From Flaveria trinervia (taxonomy: Eukaryota > Streptophyta > Magnoliopsida > Asterales > Asteraceae), in NCBI GenBank assembly GCA_025506515.1, contig CM046443.1:27475551-27539550 (forward strand): a stretch of 64,000 nucleotides of DNA, given 5' to 3'. A program made the position numbers and the translations under genes. The first letter of the stretch is position 1, and every line of letters begins with the position of its first letter. This document shows positions 10,506 to 23,400 of this stretch, piece after piece. Under the pieces are notes generated by a model. That model had not been told where the DNA came from. It worked only from the letters and a program-made list of their open reading frames with translations, and ran no database searches.

Positions 10506-13137
10506 TGTCACACCCCCGCTAAGAGCGGAAACACGGGGTTGCGACGAGACGGGAATTGTCATAACACATGGTAAGCGATAGAGATGCAATAATAATAATG
10601 ATGACATGCGTGTCATGACGACACCCGACAACAAGGGGACTTGTGTTGTGTTTAGTCAGTATTCACGACAACATAGCCATAAGCATAAACATGATATAAG
10701 ATAACATAGAAAAAACATTGTATGCAATTCCCACAACCTGGGAACAAGTTACAAAGTATAATGTTGTTTGAAACAGTTACAACAATTGTTTTCAAAAAGA
10801 CAAGTTTGGCCCGAAAAATGCATCCTAGGGTCTCCACTAAGGCAGCACACCTAGAACCTCAGCTAGCATGATCACCTGAAAAGATATGCTCAAAATGGTC
10901 AACAAAATTGTTGGTGAGCTCGCAGGTTTAAGTAATAAAAGTGTAAGTGATGCTGTATAAAGTAAATGATATGGAATACCGTGAATACAGTTATATACAC
11001 AAGTAAAATCACATGACATGAGCTTTGCAACCAAACCTAGCGACGTACACAAAGAAATTGTCGGCATATATTCACCCAAGGCCCGTACCTGGCTATTGTT
11101 GGTACTAACTAGTATACCAACACGAGGGTGGGGGTGTCAACCCAGTAGTACTACCAATACCTAACCGTCGGTCCCACACTGGAATTAAATAGTTGCAAAG
11201 ATAGAACCACACAGCAGACCCAAGCATGTATCAGATAAGTACTTGCAACACAGTATCACGTTGATTCCTTGTATGAAAATTGTATGTATGTTGTACAGCA
11301 TAGAAAACGGGCGAGCATACTTTTCCCCCATGTTTGTAAATGTTTGTAAAATAGTATAAGCATAAAAAGGGGCCACGAAACTCACATGTTAAGTGGTAAG
11401 TATGAAAGATCGAGATTCCAACAGTTGAATGCAATGATCGGTCAAACACCTATTGACAGTTATTGTCAAGCATTAATGACATGTAAAGCGTATAGTAATG
11501 TTTGGTCGGTTCGGGTTGTATCGGTTCGGTCGTGGGTGGCACACACACAAGCGGACACACGTATCAGATCTTATGTAGATCCAAGTACTACGAGTAGTCG
11601 TCATTGCTTATGACATCCTTGTAAAGATCTCATTGTTATGAAAGATGACACTTGTTAAGTATTTGTAGTTTCAAATGGGTTGTCGGTAATTGTAAAATGT
11701 TAGGTTTATTTCAATGAAATAGTATGTGCATGTTGATAGCGTTGACTTTAATCTTTGGGGTCAAGCAATGACACTTTTACTGATGTTGCCTTATCATCAT
11801 CAGACGTTCAAGGGAAATTCACACTCATCATCAGTCACACAACAGGACTAGACGCTCGACCCACGTTCCATTCGTACGAATCAACCTTCAATCGTGCGAA
11901 TTAGCTACTTTCGTGATTGAACCTTCATTCGTGCGATTGGACTCAGTCGCACCACACAACACACACATTCGCACGACCCAACCTCCATGCGCACGAATCA
12001 ACCCTCAATCGTGCGAATTAGCTACTTTCGTGCGATTGAACCTTCATTCGTGCGATTGGACTCAGTCGTGCGAAACACGCACAATCGCATACATTCAGTC
12101 GGTCACCTGACTCAATCGCACACAAACACACAGTCGCACGACATGCCTAGTCGCACACTCAGTCACACGATGACTTAGACGCATGATTCAGTCGCACGAC
12201 TCATCAGTGCACGGCTCAATCGCATACAAACACCCAGTCGCACGAATCAGTCGCACGACATGCCTAGTCGCACAACTCAGTCGCACGATTGACTTAGACG
12301 CATGATTCAGTCGCACGACTCACTCAGTCGCACGGCTCAATCGCATGACAGACCCAGTCGCCTGAACTGCAGAATCGCGACTGTGGTCGGGCTGAGCAGC
12401 CCCCGAGCTGCTCTAACGCGAGTTTTATACCACGAGGACTTCCAGAAACACTCAACAAACATACACAAACATGAAACACAAGCAGAAAGACCTCACACGC
12501 ACCCACACGACCTCATGTGCTCGGATGAACCCGAGCACCCGAAACCCTAGAAAACACAGCAGTAAAAAGACAAGAAAAGAGACAACCAAAGTCGTCTACC
12601 TGCTAGAAATGAGTAGATGAGGCTGTAGATGAAGACTAGACGACGAAAACGAGACCACGGGTAGATTTTGGTGCTAGAATGAAGAAAATGTGTGTGTAGG
12701 GAGTGAAGAGGTGAAGAAGATGAAGTGAGTGAGGAATGGCTGGGAATGGGGTTTATATACCCAGCCCAAGTTTGCAAAATTACAAGTTTAGTCCCTGCAC
12801 TTAACCCTCGAGTTTCCCAAAATTTGTTTCGGTTGATTACGACCTTAAAATGTTCGTTATATTAAGGTTAAAAGCGTGTTTAATGGCATTTGATAGTCTA
12901 AAATGCTTTTATTAATGACAATGGTCGAAATTAAAAAAATGATATATTTGGTGGTAATGGTGATGAAATTTATAAAAGTTTATGCTTAACACACGTTCTC
13001 GAAGGAAGTCAGGCACAAAGGAAAATAGGCAGACATGATTCCTTAAAGCAGGAGTTCATGAAGAAAAGGAAGAATAATTAAAATATTTCTATGCTTATTT
13101 ATGTCGTTCGACGGACCTTAAGGTGACGGATGTCACA
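10506..13137 (-). repeat. Element A 5' LTR
   Basis: Same family copy as 2471-5107, 2632 bp, plus-strand termini TGTCACACCC and GATGTCACA. Differences from the left copy are mostly single-base indels plus a few longer ones in the AGTCGCAC array (11868-12370), where block copy number differs. The minus-strand TATA-like box is at about 12752-12760. As the 5' LTR, its U3 would carry the promoter for the genomic RNA. Confidence 0.92.
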
Positions 13138-13142
13138 TTTGG
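13138..13142. repeat. Target-site duplication of element A, right copy (TTTGG)
   Basis: Matches 2465-2469. See the left copy. Confidence 0.88.
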
Positions 13143-13684
13143 GGTCTATGAAAGACCTCAGGCCAGGTAAGTAACCGCTTCGGCACAATGTTTCGGAGTA
13201 ATAGTAATGGACATGTCACAAGATGTAACGAATGAACGAAGGTAACGAACGTAATGGAAGAGATAATAATAATATTATCTGTATGTAGTATGATGTCATG
13301 ACCCACGAACGAATGAATGAAACGGTATTTATGGATTCTGTTAAAGAAATAAATAACGATTTATGTATGTTTTATTATAAAACTAGAACTCACTCAGCGA
13401 CGTTGACTTTTATACGTTTTAGTGGCAGGTAAACGTTGCTAAGGATGGCACGAGGCGGAATACTCAGCTCTTTTGGATGGCATCCATTAATAAGGCTTTT
13501 CTGATGTCATACAAACAATGATTTTTGTAACCAACAAACGATGCATTTTTGCAAAAGTTTTAGAATGAAATGAAATGCCATTTGTTTTATGTTTTCCGCT
13601 GCAATGTTTTGATGATAAATGTAAAGTATATGTTTTACGTGAGATGAATCACAGTTGTAAGCGTCCCGGGAACGGGGCCTTACA
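13143..13684 (+). mobile_element. Element B 3' LTR, downstream segment
   Basis: This is the continuation of the LTR broken at 2469. It ends GGGAACGGGGCCTTACA at 13684, the same terminus as D (25386) and, inverted, F (19192) and K (40435). It contains the conserved block AGAACTCACTCAGCGACG...GTGGCAGGTAA (about 13385-13435), which is present in every relative in the window. Confidence 0.87.
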
Positions 13685-14652
13685 ACGGATCCCACGGTTC
13701 GAATCAAATTTATGTGTATCCTTGTCTAGAAAAGTATCCCGGGATGCAGGTATTCCACCTTTCGGCATTGCATGATTTCAGTTATGGGACACACTTTAAG
13801 GACATTTGAAAACTCTAAGTAACATTTTTAAGTTTAAAAATAAACATTCGGTTTAGACGACCAATATCTTTGGATATATTAAGATCCATGTACACGTTGG
13901 TCAAGGTATGAAGATAGTTACATAATGCGCACAACGTATAACGTTGTTTAAATGTAGGAATCGAGGAGTATAACGAGTTCAATATTAACGGGAACATTCT
14001 GTAATATAGAATAAGAAGATATTAGAGTTTTGATGATAAACCAATTCAAGGAATCAAGGATTTTTGATATTTCAAATATAAACCCGGATGGTCCATTTGG
14101 TAACGCATTACCATTTGGAAACGTTGACATATCAAGGTAAATTGTTCCATTTGCCTTAGAAACTTGTGTATGTTGACCATAGTTTATCACTCATCCTAGA
14201 GATCCCCAGGTAAGCATAACTAGTCCGTAGGATTTATGCGTTATGCTTGCCTTAGCCCGAGGGCCTTTTGCCAGGAAATCCAGAATACAGGTGTCTATGT
14301 GTCACACAAACTTCTTAGGTTCATGAATCAAAACCTTGATAGATTTATATAGATTAGACATAACGTCTAAAGATCCAAGTCATAAGCATAAGCATAAGAT
14401 TCCACGTGTCGTCAAAAATAAGATTAAGAGGTCACATGTTCGGGGAGAGTCAAGAGTCAAAGTAAGTTTAGGGAGACAAGTAACAATGTTTAGGAAATCC
14501 TATGCTAAGGCATCAAATTGCACATAAGTGGGCATAGTATTATGTAGCATGCAAACTATATAATTTACAAGATAGAATCATAATTCTATAAGGTTCATGC
14601 ATACTATAGTCTAGGTCACCATTTCTAATAACCTAGATCCCTATAGTTATGG
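13685..14652 (-). other. Element C leader remnant (between PBS and interrupted internal region)
   Basis: This stretch lies between the end of B and the PBS of C. By position it is the leader of minus-strand gypsy element C, with the rest of C displaced to the left by B and so outside the window. Short open stretches exist (for example 13948-14190 minus), but none resembles gag, and I see no coding content. Confidence 0.6.
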
Positions 14653-14664
14653 GCTCTGATACCA
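14653..14664 (-). promoter_or_regulatory. Element C primer binding site (initiator Met tRNA)
   Basis: The minus strand reads TGGTATCAGAGC three bases inside the LTR end (TGTGACA-GAT-TGG). This fixes C as a minus-strand element with its 5' LTR to the right. Confidence 0.9.
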
Positions 14665-14667
14665 ATC

Positions 14668-17523
14668 TGTCACACCCCAACCTTGACGACGGAAACATCG
14701 AGGAGCGAGAGTTAAGATCGTTCACAACCACATAACACTATTATTAAACCCAAATATATTATTCATAAGTTTGAAAGGTACATTACAAGCATAGTCTCAA
14801 ATAAGAACACAATTTGAAATATATAACAAGCTCATTCATTAAATTAACAATGTCCATTCCTAGGTGTGAACAACTTCGAAAAAGGCGATCAAGCTTGAGT
14901 ATTTCCTGAAACATGTTAAAAATAAAATGTCAACAATAATGTTGGTGAGATTTCCATAGTTTTCAATACATAAGTATATAAAAGATGGCAATTCATGTTG
15001 TAAGTTAGAGAACAAAGTAAACTAGGGATGTAAGACAGAGTGCACAATCAAACCTCGACAAAGTTTTACAAGTCTCAAACGTTTAAAAGTATATACGATT
15101 AGCTAAGTGTACTTGGATCAACCAAGCAGGCTTGTCTGGCCCATAGATCTATGACTTCGCTAGGCTAACAATAGTTAATGATTGTATATATATTCGACAT
15201 TACATGGTAGCCACAAAGTTCAACTAACCACAACATACAGGTGAAATGCCATAAGCTTACAAGAATCAAACGTGTTTACAAGTGCAAAGTTTATAAAGTA
15301 ACATGTTTCACCCCAAAGTGTAAAAATATAAAAGGGTATAGAAATACTCACTGGGAAAAATAAGTATAAGAATGATGATAAGAGATTAAACAAGGCTCCA
15401 ACGATTTCTTTTACAAGATACCTAACGTATATATATTCCAAGGTTAAGTTTAAAGGTAAGATTAATGAATAAACGTGAACTAGGGTTTCGATTGAAATTT
15501 GGGGGTTTAAATAATTAAATAAAATAATGAATCGTTTACGTTTTGATTTAATAAAGATGGTGCAAATAAATTATAATTGAGAATGATAATGAATGATTAA
15601 CAATCTAATTTAATAAAAATTGAGTATAATGTGTGAAAAAATGATTAATTATTTAAAATTATTTTTAAATAAAGGTGCTTAATTGAATATGACCTTAACA
15701 TTGTCTAAAATCATTTTATAAGGTTTTGAGCTTTCATATGATTTATTATAAAGGTCATATAATGCAAAACTTTAAAATTAAGAATAAAGTATAATAGAAA
15801 ATTATATTGTTTTATAAGTTTCAATAATTTAATTGAAAGTTTAAGGACCGATTTATTAACTATAACATGGTTAAATAATTCGATGAATAATCAATCATTT
15901 ATATAATTATTTAAATAACTAATTGAATAACTTAGTTGTTTAACATGTAAAAATTTACAATGTTTTGAAATAGTCTAAATTTAAACCATAATAGTTTTGT
16001 AGTATTTAAATTACATAAAAGAATTAATAATGCTTTAGATCCTTTGTTATTTTTTTTATAAAAGAAAGGATTATATTAAGATCGTAAGTTTTTTTTAAAA
16101 CCTTAATAATTAATTTAATAATTTCCGAAACATTTTTATTAACCAAATATAATATTATATTAATATTGTTTCTGAAATTTAAAAAAGTATATAAAATTGC
16201 CTTTAAAAACAAAATGATGGAGGCTGGGTTCGAACCCCAGACCTTCAGTTCACAATGTAGAGTGAAAACTGGTTGAGCTAGCAGCCTGGATCTGGTATAA
16301 AGCTCCCTTAAAATGTTTAAAAGCATTGATTGCAAAATCCCCAAATTTACTCAAGAACCCTAGACTCAAATTGAGTCAAATTGAACATCAATTCGGATAT
16401 GTTAACCAAATTAACATTAGGGCTTTGTATCCCCATGTGAAACCGAGTACAATGTTGTGCGGAACCTACGTTATTGAGTTCGAATTGATGAGAATGATGA
16501 TAAGGATAGCCGCGACTAAAGCAAAGCTGGTTTGAGATCCAAACATTGGTGATAATCCAATTAGTCTTGCAGATATAACTTAGAGTCGGTGTTAAGCAAA
16601 AGCCCTCTTCCAATTTGGTTTAATAAAGCTCCGAGCATGGATCACGGTTAGGTTACCAGTCGCGAATGAAGATGATGACTGAATTCGAGGTTTGCGTTTG
16701 TTTCAGATGAAATTAAAGGTTGTATTCGATCAACGATAGGTAGATTATGTTTATGTTGAGTTAATTAGATTATTATTGTGTTTTAATGTTCAAACGGCTA
16801 TGAGATTAAAAGGATTTCGGTTATCCGATCGAATGACATTTGTAACCGATGTTTTAAACGAAATTCTGATGTATTTAAGTTCGAAACGGTTTCAAGGATT
16901 ATCTTAAACGATTTGGTGTCTAATTGCGGAGGTTTTTTGATGATTTTGAGGCTGCCGGAGCTCCGCCGGTGGTCGACGGGGATAAAGGGGAAAGGGGTTG
17001 GGTTTTTTTGTAATTTGACACATTCAGCCCCTTAGGTTTTATATTGTTATTATTTTATGCCAAAACTTTAAAAACAAGTTTTAATATTTACATTTCTAAC
17101 CCTATACTTTATATAGCCCAAATTTTAAATGATTAATCCATTTATTTATTTAAAAAAATATATATACAAAATTATAAATCTTGTTAAATATTAATTATTA
17201 ACTTGTTAAAGTGGTTAAAAGAAAATAACCTTTATATATTTATTTATCTTCATAAATCCCATAGGAATTTTAAAATCTCATATTATTTTATAATAATTAT
17301 AACTTCATCAATGATACATGTAAAATCTCATAAGTTTATAAACTTATTAAACGGAAAATTAAATGTAAATTTAAATCACAATTTTACAAAGTTAGTTAAA
17401 TAACACATTATTGTTTTAAAACCACCAAAATGAAATAAGTAGTTTAAATGATATGTTTGATTTATATAACAAACAAAACGGGTTCGGGTCTATATTTTGT
17501 TTTAAAAAATGGCAGATGTTACA
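14668..17523 (-). mobile_element. Element C 5' LTR (2.86 kb)
   Basis: Plus-strand termini are TGTCACACCCC and GATGTTACA, so in element orientation it starts TGTAACATCTG and ends GGGGTGTGACA. It is very AT-rich at 15480-16200 and 17020-17500. It is the inverted relative of E and G: all share the TAGCCTAGCGACGTCATAG-type block (here reversed at about 15140-15175) and the same termini. A tRNA-like module lies inside at 16219-16289. The partner LTR lies outside the window. Confidence 0.85.
16219..16289 (-). other. tRNA-like module (SINE-head-like) inside the C LTR
   Basis: On the minus strand this 71-nt stretch has an A-box-like TAGCTCAACCAG and a B-box GGTTCGAACCC. The T stem is perfect, five base pairs CTGGG/CCCAG around GTTCGAA. 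The acceptor stem pairs only partly (AGGC with GCCT), and no clean anticodon arm is visible. It is therefore not a good functional tRNA. It could be the head of a tRNA-derived SINE or a decayed tRNA captured by the LTR. I see no poly-A tail or target duplication. Confidence 0.55.
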
Positions 17524-18591
17524 CTAGTCGCATAGACTTTGGGCTTTATTTCTTTTCTTTCTTTTTTATATTTTTAAATCTAGAAAAATTATTAGTAAAA
17601 TAATAAATCTAAATAAATATTATTTTGTTAACTAAAATATTTCGAAAATTATTAAGTTAATTTTTAAGATTTTAAAACTTATAATTCTTAACTTTAATTA
17701 CTTGTTAAAATAAAAAGGTTATAAAAATATTATTAAATCATTTATATGATATAAATATATTATAGTCTGAACTTGGATTATTTCAAAAAACTTCAAAACT
17801 ACATATTACAAATACTTTAAATGTTTAATTATAAAAATAATTATTTAAATAAATATTTAAATAATTAATTATCCATTTAGTCATGTCGTATCATATTTAG
17901 TAATATTCTCTAAACTTTTATTTAATACTCTTGAAAATTATAAAAAATATATTATACTTTATTCTTATTACTAAAATCTTCTATTATAAGATTGTTATAA
18001 TAAATCATTTAAAAGTTCAAGACTTTATAAAATGACTTTAAATAATTTTAAAGTCATCTAAATATGCATTCAATTGAGTACCTTAATCAATTTTAAATAA
18101 TTAATTATTAAATTAATTATTTCTTTACACATCATATTTAATCTTTAGTATTTAATAAATTAAATTATTGAATCATTCGCTATCATTTTATTTTTTAATT
18201 GGTTCATACTATCTTTATTAAACCAAAACATTATTGATTGCGTTATTATATTTTATTTATTTAAATATTAAAACCTCTAAATTCCAAATGAAACCCTAAT
18301 TCATATTTATTCTTGAATCATAACTTTATTCTAATCCTAAGACACCAAATCTTAGGTTGAATCGTGAAGGAATCGTGGAAACCATCATATCCTCTTATCA
18401 TTATCTTAAGTGCATCTAGTGAGTTTTTCATGTGAGTTCTTCATGCCCCTTTTTTACTTTATTTCACATCTTTTGGAGTGAAACATATTAACCTTATAAA
18501 CTTACAATTGTAAACATCTTGATACTTGTAAATACACATGCAATTCATCTTTACTTTTGTCATGGTTATTGGTATTATTGTGAGCATTATA
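17524..18591 (+). repeat. G LTR left part, AT-rich, no gene
   Basis: About 1 kb of strongly AT-rich sequence. It resembles the inverted AT-rich part of the C LTR (for example the GAAACCCTAATTC block near 18290 matches the complement of 15480-15500). The first 45 bases (AGTCGCATAGACTTTGGGC, TTTATTTCTTTTC) instead resemble the tail of a B-family LTR, so a small remnant of another element may sit at the C/G border. Confidence 0.55.
18587..18591. repeat. Target-site duplication of E, left copy (TTATA)
   Basis: TTATA matches 25768-25772 directly after the E terminus. Confidence 0.85.
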
Positions 18592-19796
18592 TGTAACATC
18601 TGTCAAATTTCAAAATTTGAAACCAAACCTGAACTCACTTTAAACTTTCATACGATGGAAATTTCAATATTAAGATTTGTATTATTTATTTTATTGAATC
18701 AAATGTGCTAAATGTGCAATTAAGTAATATTGAAAATTTTTTTATTCATTTTATCATTTAAACAAAGAATAATAATTTATTATTTTATAAACAAATCTTT
18801 TTCATAATAATATAAATCTTTATTTATCATTTTACAATAAATAACGAAATGAAAAAGACTTACTAAAACTTATAAAGTTATAAAATGAATTTTAATAAAC
18901 TTATAAAGTTACAAGTCTTATAAAAGTTATAAAGATTTTATAAGAAAATAAATTGATTAAATTAAAATTAAGGTTTTAATAAATTAAAATTAGGTTTTAA
19001 TAAATTAAAAGTTTAAATTATAATTATTCTTTTATCTATTTTTTTATTTAATCTTATATTTATTTCAAAATCATAACCCCCTTTTAAAAGACTTATAACT
19101 CACCATTAACATCATTCATAACCTACTCCTAACCTCAACTATAAAGGCAAACCTTATGCCTCACTTTTCATTTGATCATTCTCTAAAAATCTGTAAGGCC
19201 TCGTTCTCGGGACGCTTACAGTTGGGTTCTCATTGCACATAAAACCTATAATTACACTTGTGTTTCATAAAATCATAGCGGAAAACTAAACAATCTTTCA
19301 TTTCCATGTAAATGCTTTTGCAAATTAATACAACATTCATTACAAAATAGCTTGTTCGCAATACAATGCAAAAACATTAATCAAAAGAATGTCATCCCAA
19401 AAGAGCTGAGTAGTCACCCGTGCCATCCTCAGCAATCATTACCTGCCAACTGGAAACACATCAAAGTCAGCGTTGCTGAGTGAGTTCTAGTTTTATAAAA
19501 TAAAACATACTTTACTTTACATTCATTCACGATCATACATCATACGTACATACAGATAATATCAGTATTATCCTCATCATTCCGTTCATTAACTTTGCAT
19601 TCACGTGTTACATTATCGTTCACTTCTCCATCTAGATCCGGTCAGACTTTACCCTCTTCGTGGCACTCAGCCACGATTACTGAGGTCGAATGACCAAGAT
19701 CCTGTTCTGTACATTATTCCGATAATTCATTTACGTTCATTCATACTTCGTTCTTTCATACAAAATCTTTCGTTCATTTATACTTTCGTTCCTTCG

Positions 19797-20140
19797 GGTT
19801 TGTTGCGACAACAGGGTCGCTCACCTCATTAACAATCCCAACGACTTCGCGCGATCCGAGTCTGTTGCAACCATATAGTTGCTCACCCCAATTGCCAATC
19901 TCAACAATAGCATGCTTTCCGAGTCTCTTGCAACCATAGGGTTGCTCACCTCATGGCAACTTCACAATAACGCGTTGTCCGAGTCTGTTGCAACCGTAGG
20001 GGTGCTCACCTCATTGCAATCTCAAAGATTGCATACCATCTGAGTCTGTTGCAACAACAGGGTTGCTCACCTCATTGTCATTCTCATCGATGGCACGCTA
20101 TCCGAGTCTCTTGCAACCATCGAGTTGCTCACCTCATATA
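19797..20140 (-). repeat. 61-bp minisatellite in F, about six copies
   Basis: The phrase GAGTCTGTTGCAACCATAGG, then GTTGCTCACCTCATT, recurs with a period of about 61 bases (clear starts near 19857, 19921, 19981, 20042, 20104). Copies differ by scattered substitutions. Other members of this LTR family have unrelated or diverged units at the same relative position. Confidence 0.85.
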
Positions 20141-20517
20141 TGTGCTTGCAAGCCTTTCCTTCGTTCGTTCATCATTCAATAATGCATGCATTCTTACTTT
20201 ATGTTCCCTTTTCATTATCTTTCACTTTACGTTACATAATACTTCATTTATCATTAACATGACACATAAGGCCACAAGAAAGATAACATACATCATATTA
20301 AGGAACATATCATACACATTCATCATCATCATCATACAGGGCAACATCATGCATACATAACAAGCCCTAACATGCAACATCATCATCGTCATGCCCAACA
20401 TGCTCTCTAAAGCCCCAATCGTCATCTTACATGCTCTTACAGGAACCTTTACGTCAAAACTTACATCTGCACTTTTCCCCGAAAGTCAGAAGTCAAACTA
20501 CACTTTCCTCGGGTGTG

Positions 20518-20800
20518 ACAGCCCTACTCGGGCGTATGAACACCCTTCAGTCGCATGGCCTCCATGCGACTGAACATCATGCGAATGAATTAATACGGAT
20601 GAACACCTATGGGAATGAACATCCATTCGTGCGAATGGGCAATGCGGATGGACCTCACGCGAATAGGATTAATGTGGATGAGCACTTATGTGACTGGACC
20701 TTCAGTCGCATGACCCCCATGCGACTGGCCCTTCAATCGTGCGAATGGACATTCAATCGTGCGAATGGACCCCAATCGCACCCTAATCGGCCGTATGGCC
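20518..20800 (-). repeat. AGTCGCATG motif array in F
   Basis: Degenerate motifs CAGTCGCATGACC, CATGCGACTGG, GTGCGAATGGAC and GGGCGTATGAAC recur every 15-25 bases. The coding-strand core is TGCGACT. It sits at the same relative position as the arrays of B, D and K. Confidence 0.82.
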
Positions 20801-23192
20801 TCCAGTCGGTCGCCTAGCCCTAACTGATGCAGAATGCAGTTCATCCCGACTGCAGCCGAGGGTTTTCGGCCTCCAAACTCATCCAAACCCATTTTAAGCC
20901 CAGATCAACCATCCTAAACCTTAGGTATGCATACCACAACACCATTCAAGCACACACAAGCTCACAATCAAGCCACAAACGCATAATACATACACATACA
21001 TATACACAAACGGGTCAAACATACACATACTCAAAAACCCGATTTCAGATGTTTTCCAGCCCCAAAATCATTTGAAAACAAGTAAAAGAGGGGTTCTAGA
21101 ACTCACATAAACGAGCACAACGATAAGAGCTTCGATTTGACTTGCTACACGATGATTTTGACGACCCGAACTAACTCGAACCAACTTTTTCTCCTTTTTC
21201 TCTTCTTCTCTCTATGAAATCTGAAATGTGGGGTGTGTGGGGAGAGTGGGATGCCCTCTCCCTACTATTATCACCACATTTCCCAACTTTTTTTTCGTTG
21301 GCGAGTTTGGTCCTCGACTTTGAACTTATTTTCTTTTCTTTCTTCATCGGCTTCAAAATAATAAATATCCGGGTGTTACAAAATCTCACTCTCATATCTT
21401 TCTTTCATCTATTGGTTATGATCAATTTGAAGAATTTTATTTTACAATAAATTTTAAGAATTCTTAATACTAAGGTAATCTTTTATTGTTATATTATATA
21501 TTTCAATCATCCTAACATCCAATTGTTCTCATGATTTTATGTTCTTACTACTATTCTTTCTTCTACCAAATCTCTTTTTATTTTAATCATTATCATTTGA
21601 TCATTAACATTTTAATAATAGCTAACCTTATAACAATCACTAACATTTCTAAATTAAGCTAAAGACACAAACATAAACAAAGAATCCCGTTTGCATATGG
21701 ACGGCTATGCCGCCGCATTCGATTATTCCACAAGATTATTTTCATAAGTGATGGCCTTGCCAAAGTCTTAGAATATTTTTATAACTTAAATGAAGACTAA
21801 TATACCATATATTTCCATAATAAAATATTCTAACCCGTTTCATGCTTTAACGATTTCAAAAGTGCACATAAGTGCCTTATTACAATTCTGACAGAATATA
21901 ATCTTACTTCAACCGATCATAAATTGATCATAAAAAAATAAATTTGAGTAAACTCAGAATCCAATGTTAAGTTCTTTGAATTACCTTTTCAACAAAAGTT
22001 TATATGTCTTCAAACTCAATCGGACGACTCAACAATAGTCTACACAAGATAAGTGCGCATTTCAGCACCTTCTATCATGTACTGCTTGTTTGACCTATTT
22101 AAAGATCTTTTCATAAAATTGTTTCTGAATGAAAGTTGTCCGGGAGACTTTGAACTAATCAAATATAAATTTTTATAATTTTATTAAACCGTTTTCTATT
22201 TTTAAAACCTATTCAAACACATACCAAATATTCTGTCCAAAATCTAAAATTGATGCAATAATCCTTTTTCAATCTACCTTTCGTTTTTTAGCATTCTCTT
22301 AACGTCCTAATTTTTTGTAATGAATTCCAATCTCAATTTATTTTTCTCTTTATCATTTAGGACATCACCTTGACTCTTGACATTCAAGTTTTCTTATGTA
22401 CTCTACAACCATCATTATACTTGTGAGTTTTCCATATGAGTATTTCTATACCCTTTTTCATTGCACTTGTAAATCATTTGACTCTTTTAAACTCTTGGCA
22501 ATTCACTTATATGTTGTGATTATTTGATCTTTGTAATTACCATGTATTGATAATTATATGTACAATCATTAACTATTGCTAGCCTAGCGACGTCATAGAT
22601 CTATGGGCCTGACAAGCCTGCTTGGTTAATCCAAATACACTTAGCTAATCATATAAACTTGTAAATGTGGAACTTGTAAACTATCAATGTAACACCCCGA
22701 ATTTCTATTCAAACGGAAGGAAAAGAAAAATTAAATGGAAGGAATTGAAATTGTGCACAAGTGGAAGGGGAAAAAGTGTACAAAGTACAAACCTTATTAT
22801 TTTATGGATTTAAGGGGGGCATGGTCGCCCATATCAAAGCAGAAAGCTGCTTTGCTCTCGGAGGAAGAAGAAGAGAGAGAGAGAGAAAGATCCCAGTGCT
22901 AGAGAGAGAAAGAGGAAGAAGAAGCTGTAAAAGGTTAGTCTTCTCTTATATAAGCTTGGTTTCAGCTGGGTTTCGAGTTCTTGACCCAAGTTCTGGTTGT
23001 TTAGTGTTTGATTTCGTGATTCAAGAGTTGAATCGAAGGTGGGTCTCGAACTTGAAGTGTGTTTCTCAAAGGCTGCTCAAGGTGAGTTTCTAGAACCCCT
23101 CTTTTACTGATTTTCAACTGATTTGGGGCTATTATGCATACTAAGTAAACATTTTGAAAGAAACCGTGGGTTTACAGCCTTATGTTCGAAAT

Positions 23193-23262
23193 GATGTATG
23201 TATGTATGTATGTATGTATGTATGTATGTATGTATGTATGTATGTATGTATGTATGTTATAG
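23193..23262. repeat. (TATG)n microsatellite
   Basis: About sixteen uninterrupted TATG/ATGT units inside solo LTR D. The related LTRs lack it. Confidence 0.9.
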
Positions 23263-23400
23263 TGTTGATTATGGGTTAGTGATGATGTTTAGCATGCTTA
23301 GATGGCCTTAGTATGTTAGATCTGTGTTTGGGTATGATTAGAATGATAATCGGGTGATGTTGATAGCATAGAAAATATTTCAGAATGTTTTGATGAACAT

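Larger units (their letters stand above)
2470..13137 (-). mobile_element. Element A: complete gypsy chromovirus, minus strand, defective
   Basis: This full-length LTR retrotransposon of about 10.67 kb is inserted in the 3' LTR of B. In its own 5'-3' direction it has the 5' LTR (10506-13137), PBS (10491-10502), leader (9828-10490), gag (9827 to about 8360), protease, reverse transcriptase, RNase H, integrase and chromodomain (to 5198), a PPT (5108-5118), and the 3' LTR (2471-5107). The TSD is TTTGG. The two LTRs are very similar by eye and differ mainly by single-base indels and scattered substitutions, so the insertion is younger than B. All domains are in the order PR-RT-RH-IN, which defines Ty3/gypsy. 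Every coding domain carries at least one stop or frameshift, so it is non-autonomous as read here. Confidence 0.93.
19192..21380 (-). mobile_element. Element F: solo LTR of the B family, minus strand
   Basis: The plus strand starts TGTAAGGCCTCG and ends GGGTGTTACA, the inverse of the B-family LTR. The 5-bp duplication AAATC is perfect (19187-19191 and 21381-21385). Length 2189 bp, no internal region. It contains the conserved CCTGCCAACTGG...GCTGAGTGAGTTCTAG block (19440-19490), a 61-bp minisatellite (19797-20140), an AGTCGCATG array (20518-20800) and a CT-rich leader-like stretch (about 21185-21215). It is inserted in solo LTR E. Confidence 0.9.

Noticed and set aside
13696..13720. B-box-like GGTTCGAATC near 13698
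   Set aside because: No A box or stem structure at a suitable distance.
16219..16289. Functional tRNA gene
   Set aside because: The acceptor stem pairs poorly and no clear anticodon arm or terminator is visible. It is reported only as tRNA-like.
20222..20425. Met-rich minus-strand 67-codon frame
   Set aside because: It lies in the ATG/CAT-rich part of solo LTR F. The same simple sequence occurs in B (1885-2060) without conservation of a frame.
22761..23093. 110-codon plus-strand frame in D
   Set aside because: It overlaps the GA-rich leader-like stretch of the LTR. Homologous LTRs B, F and K do not keep the frame.
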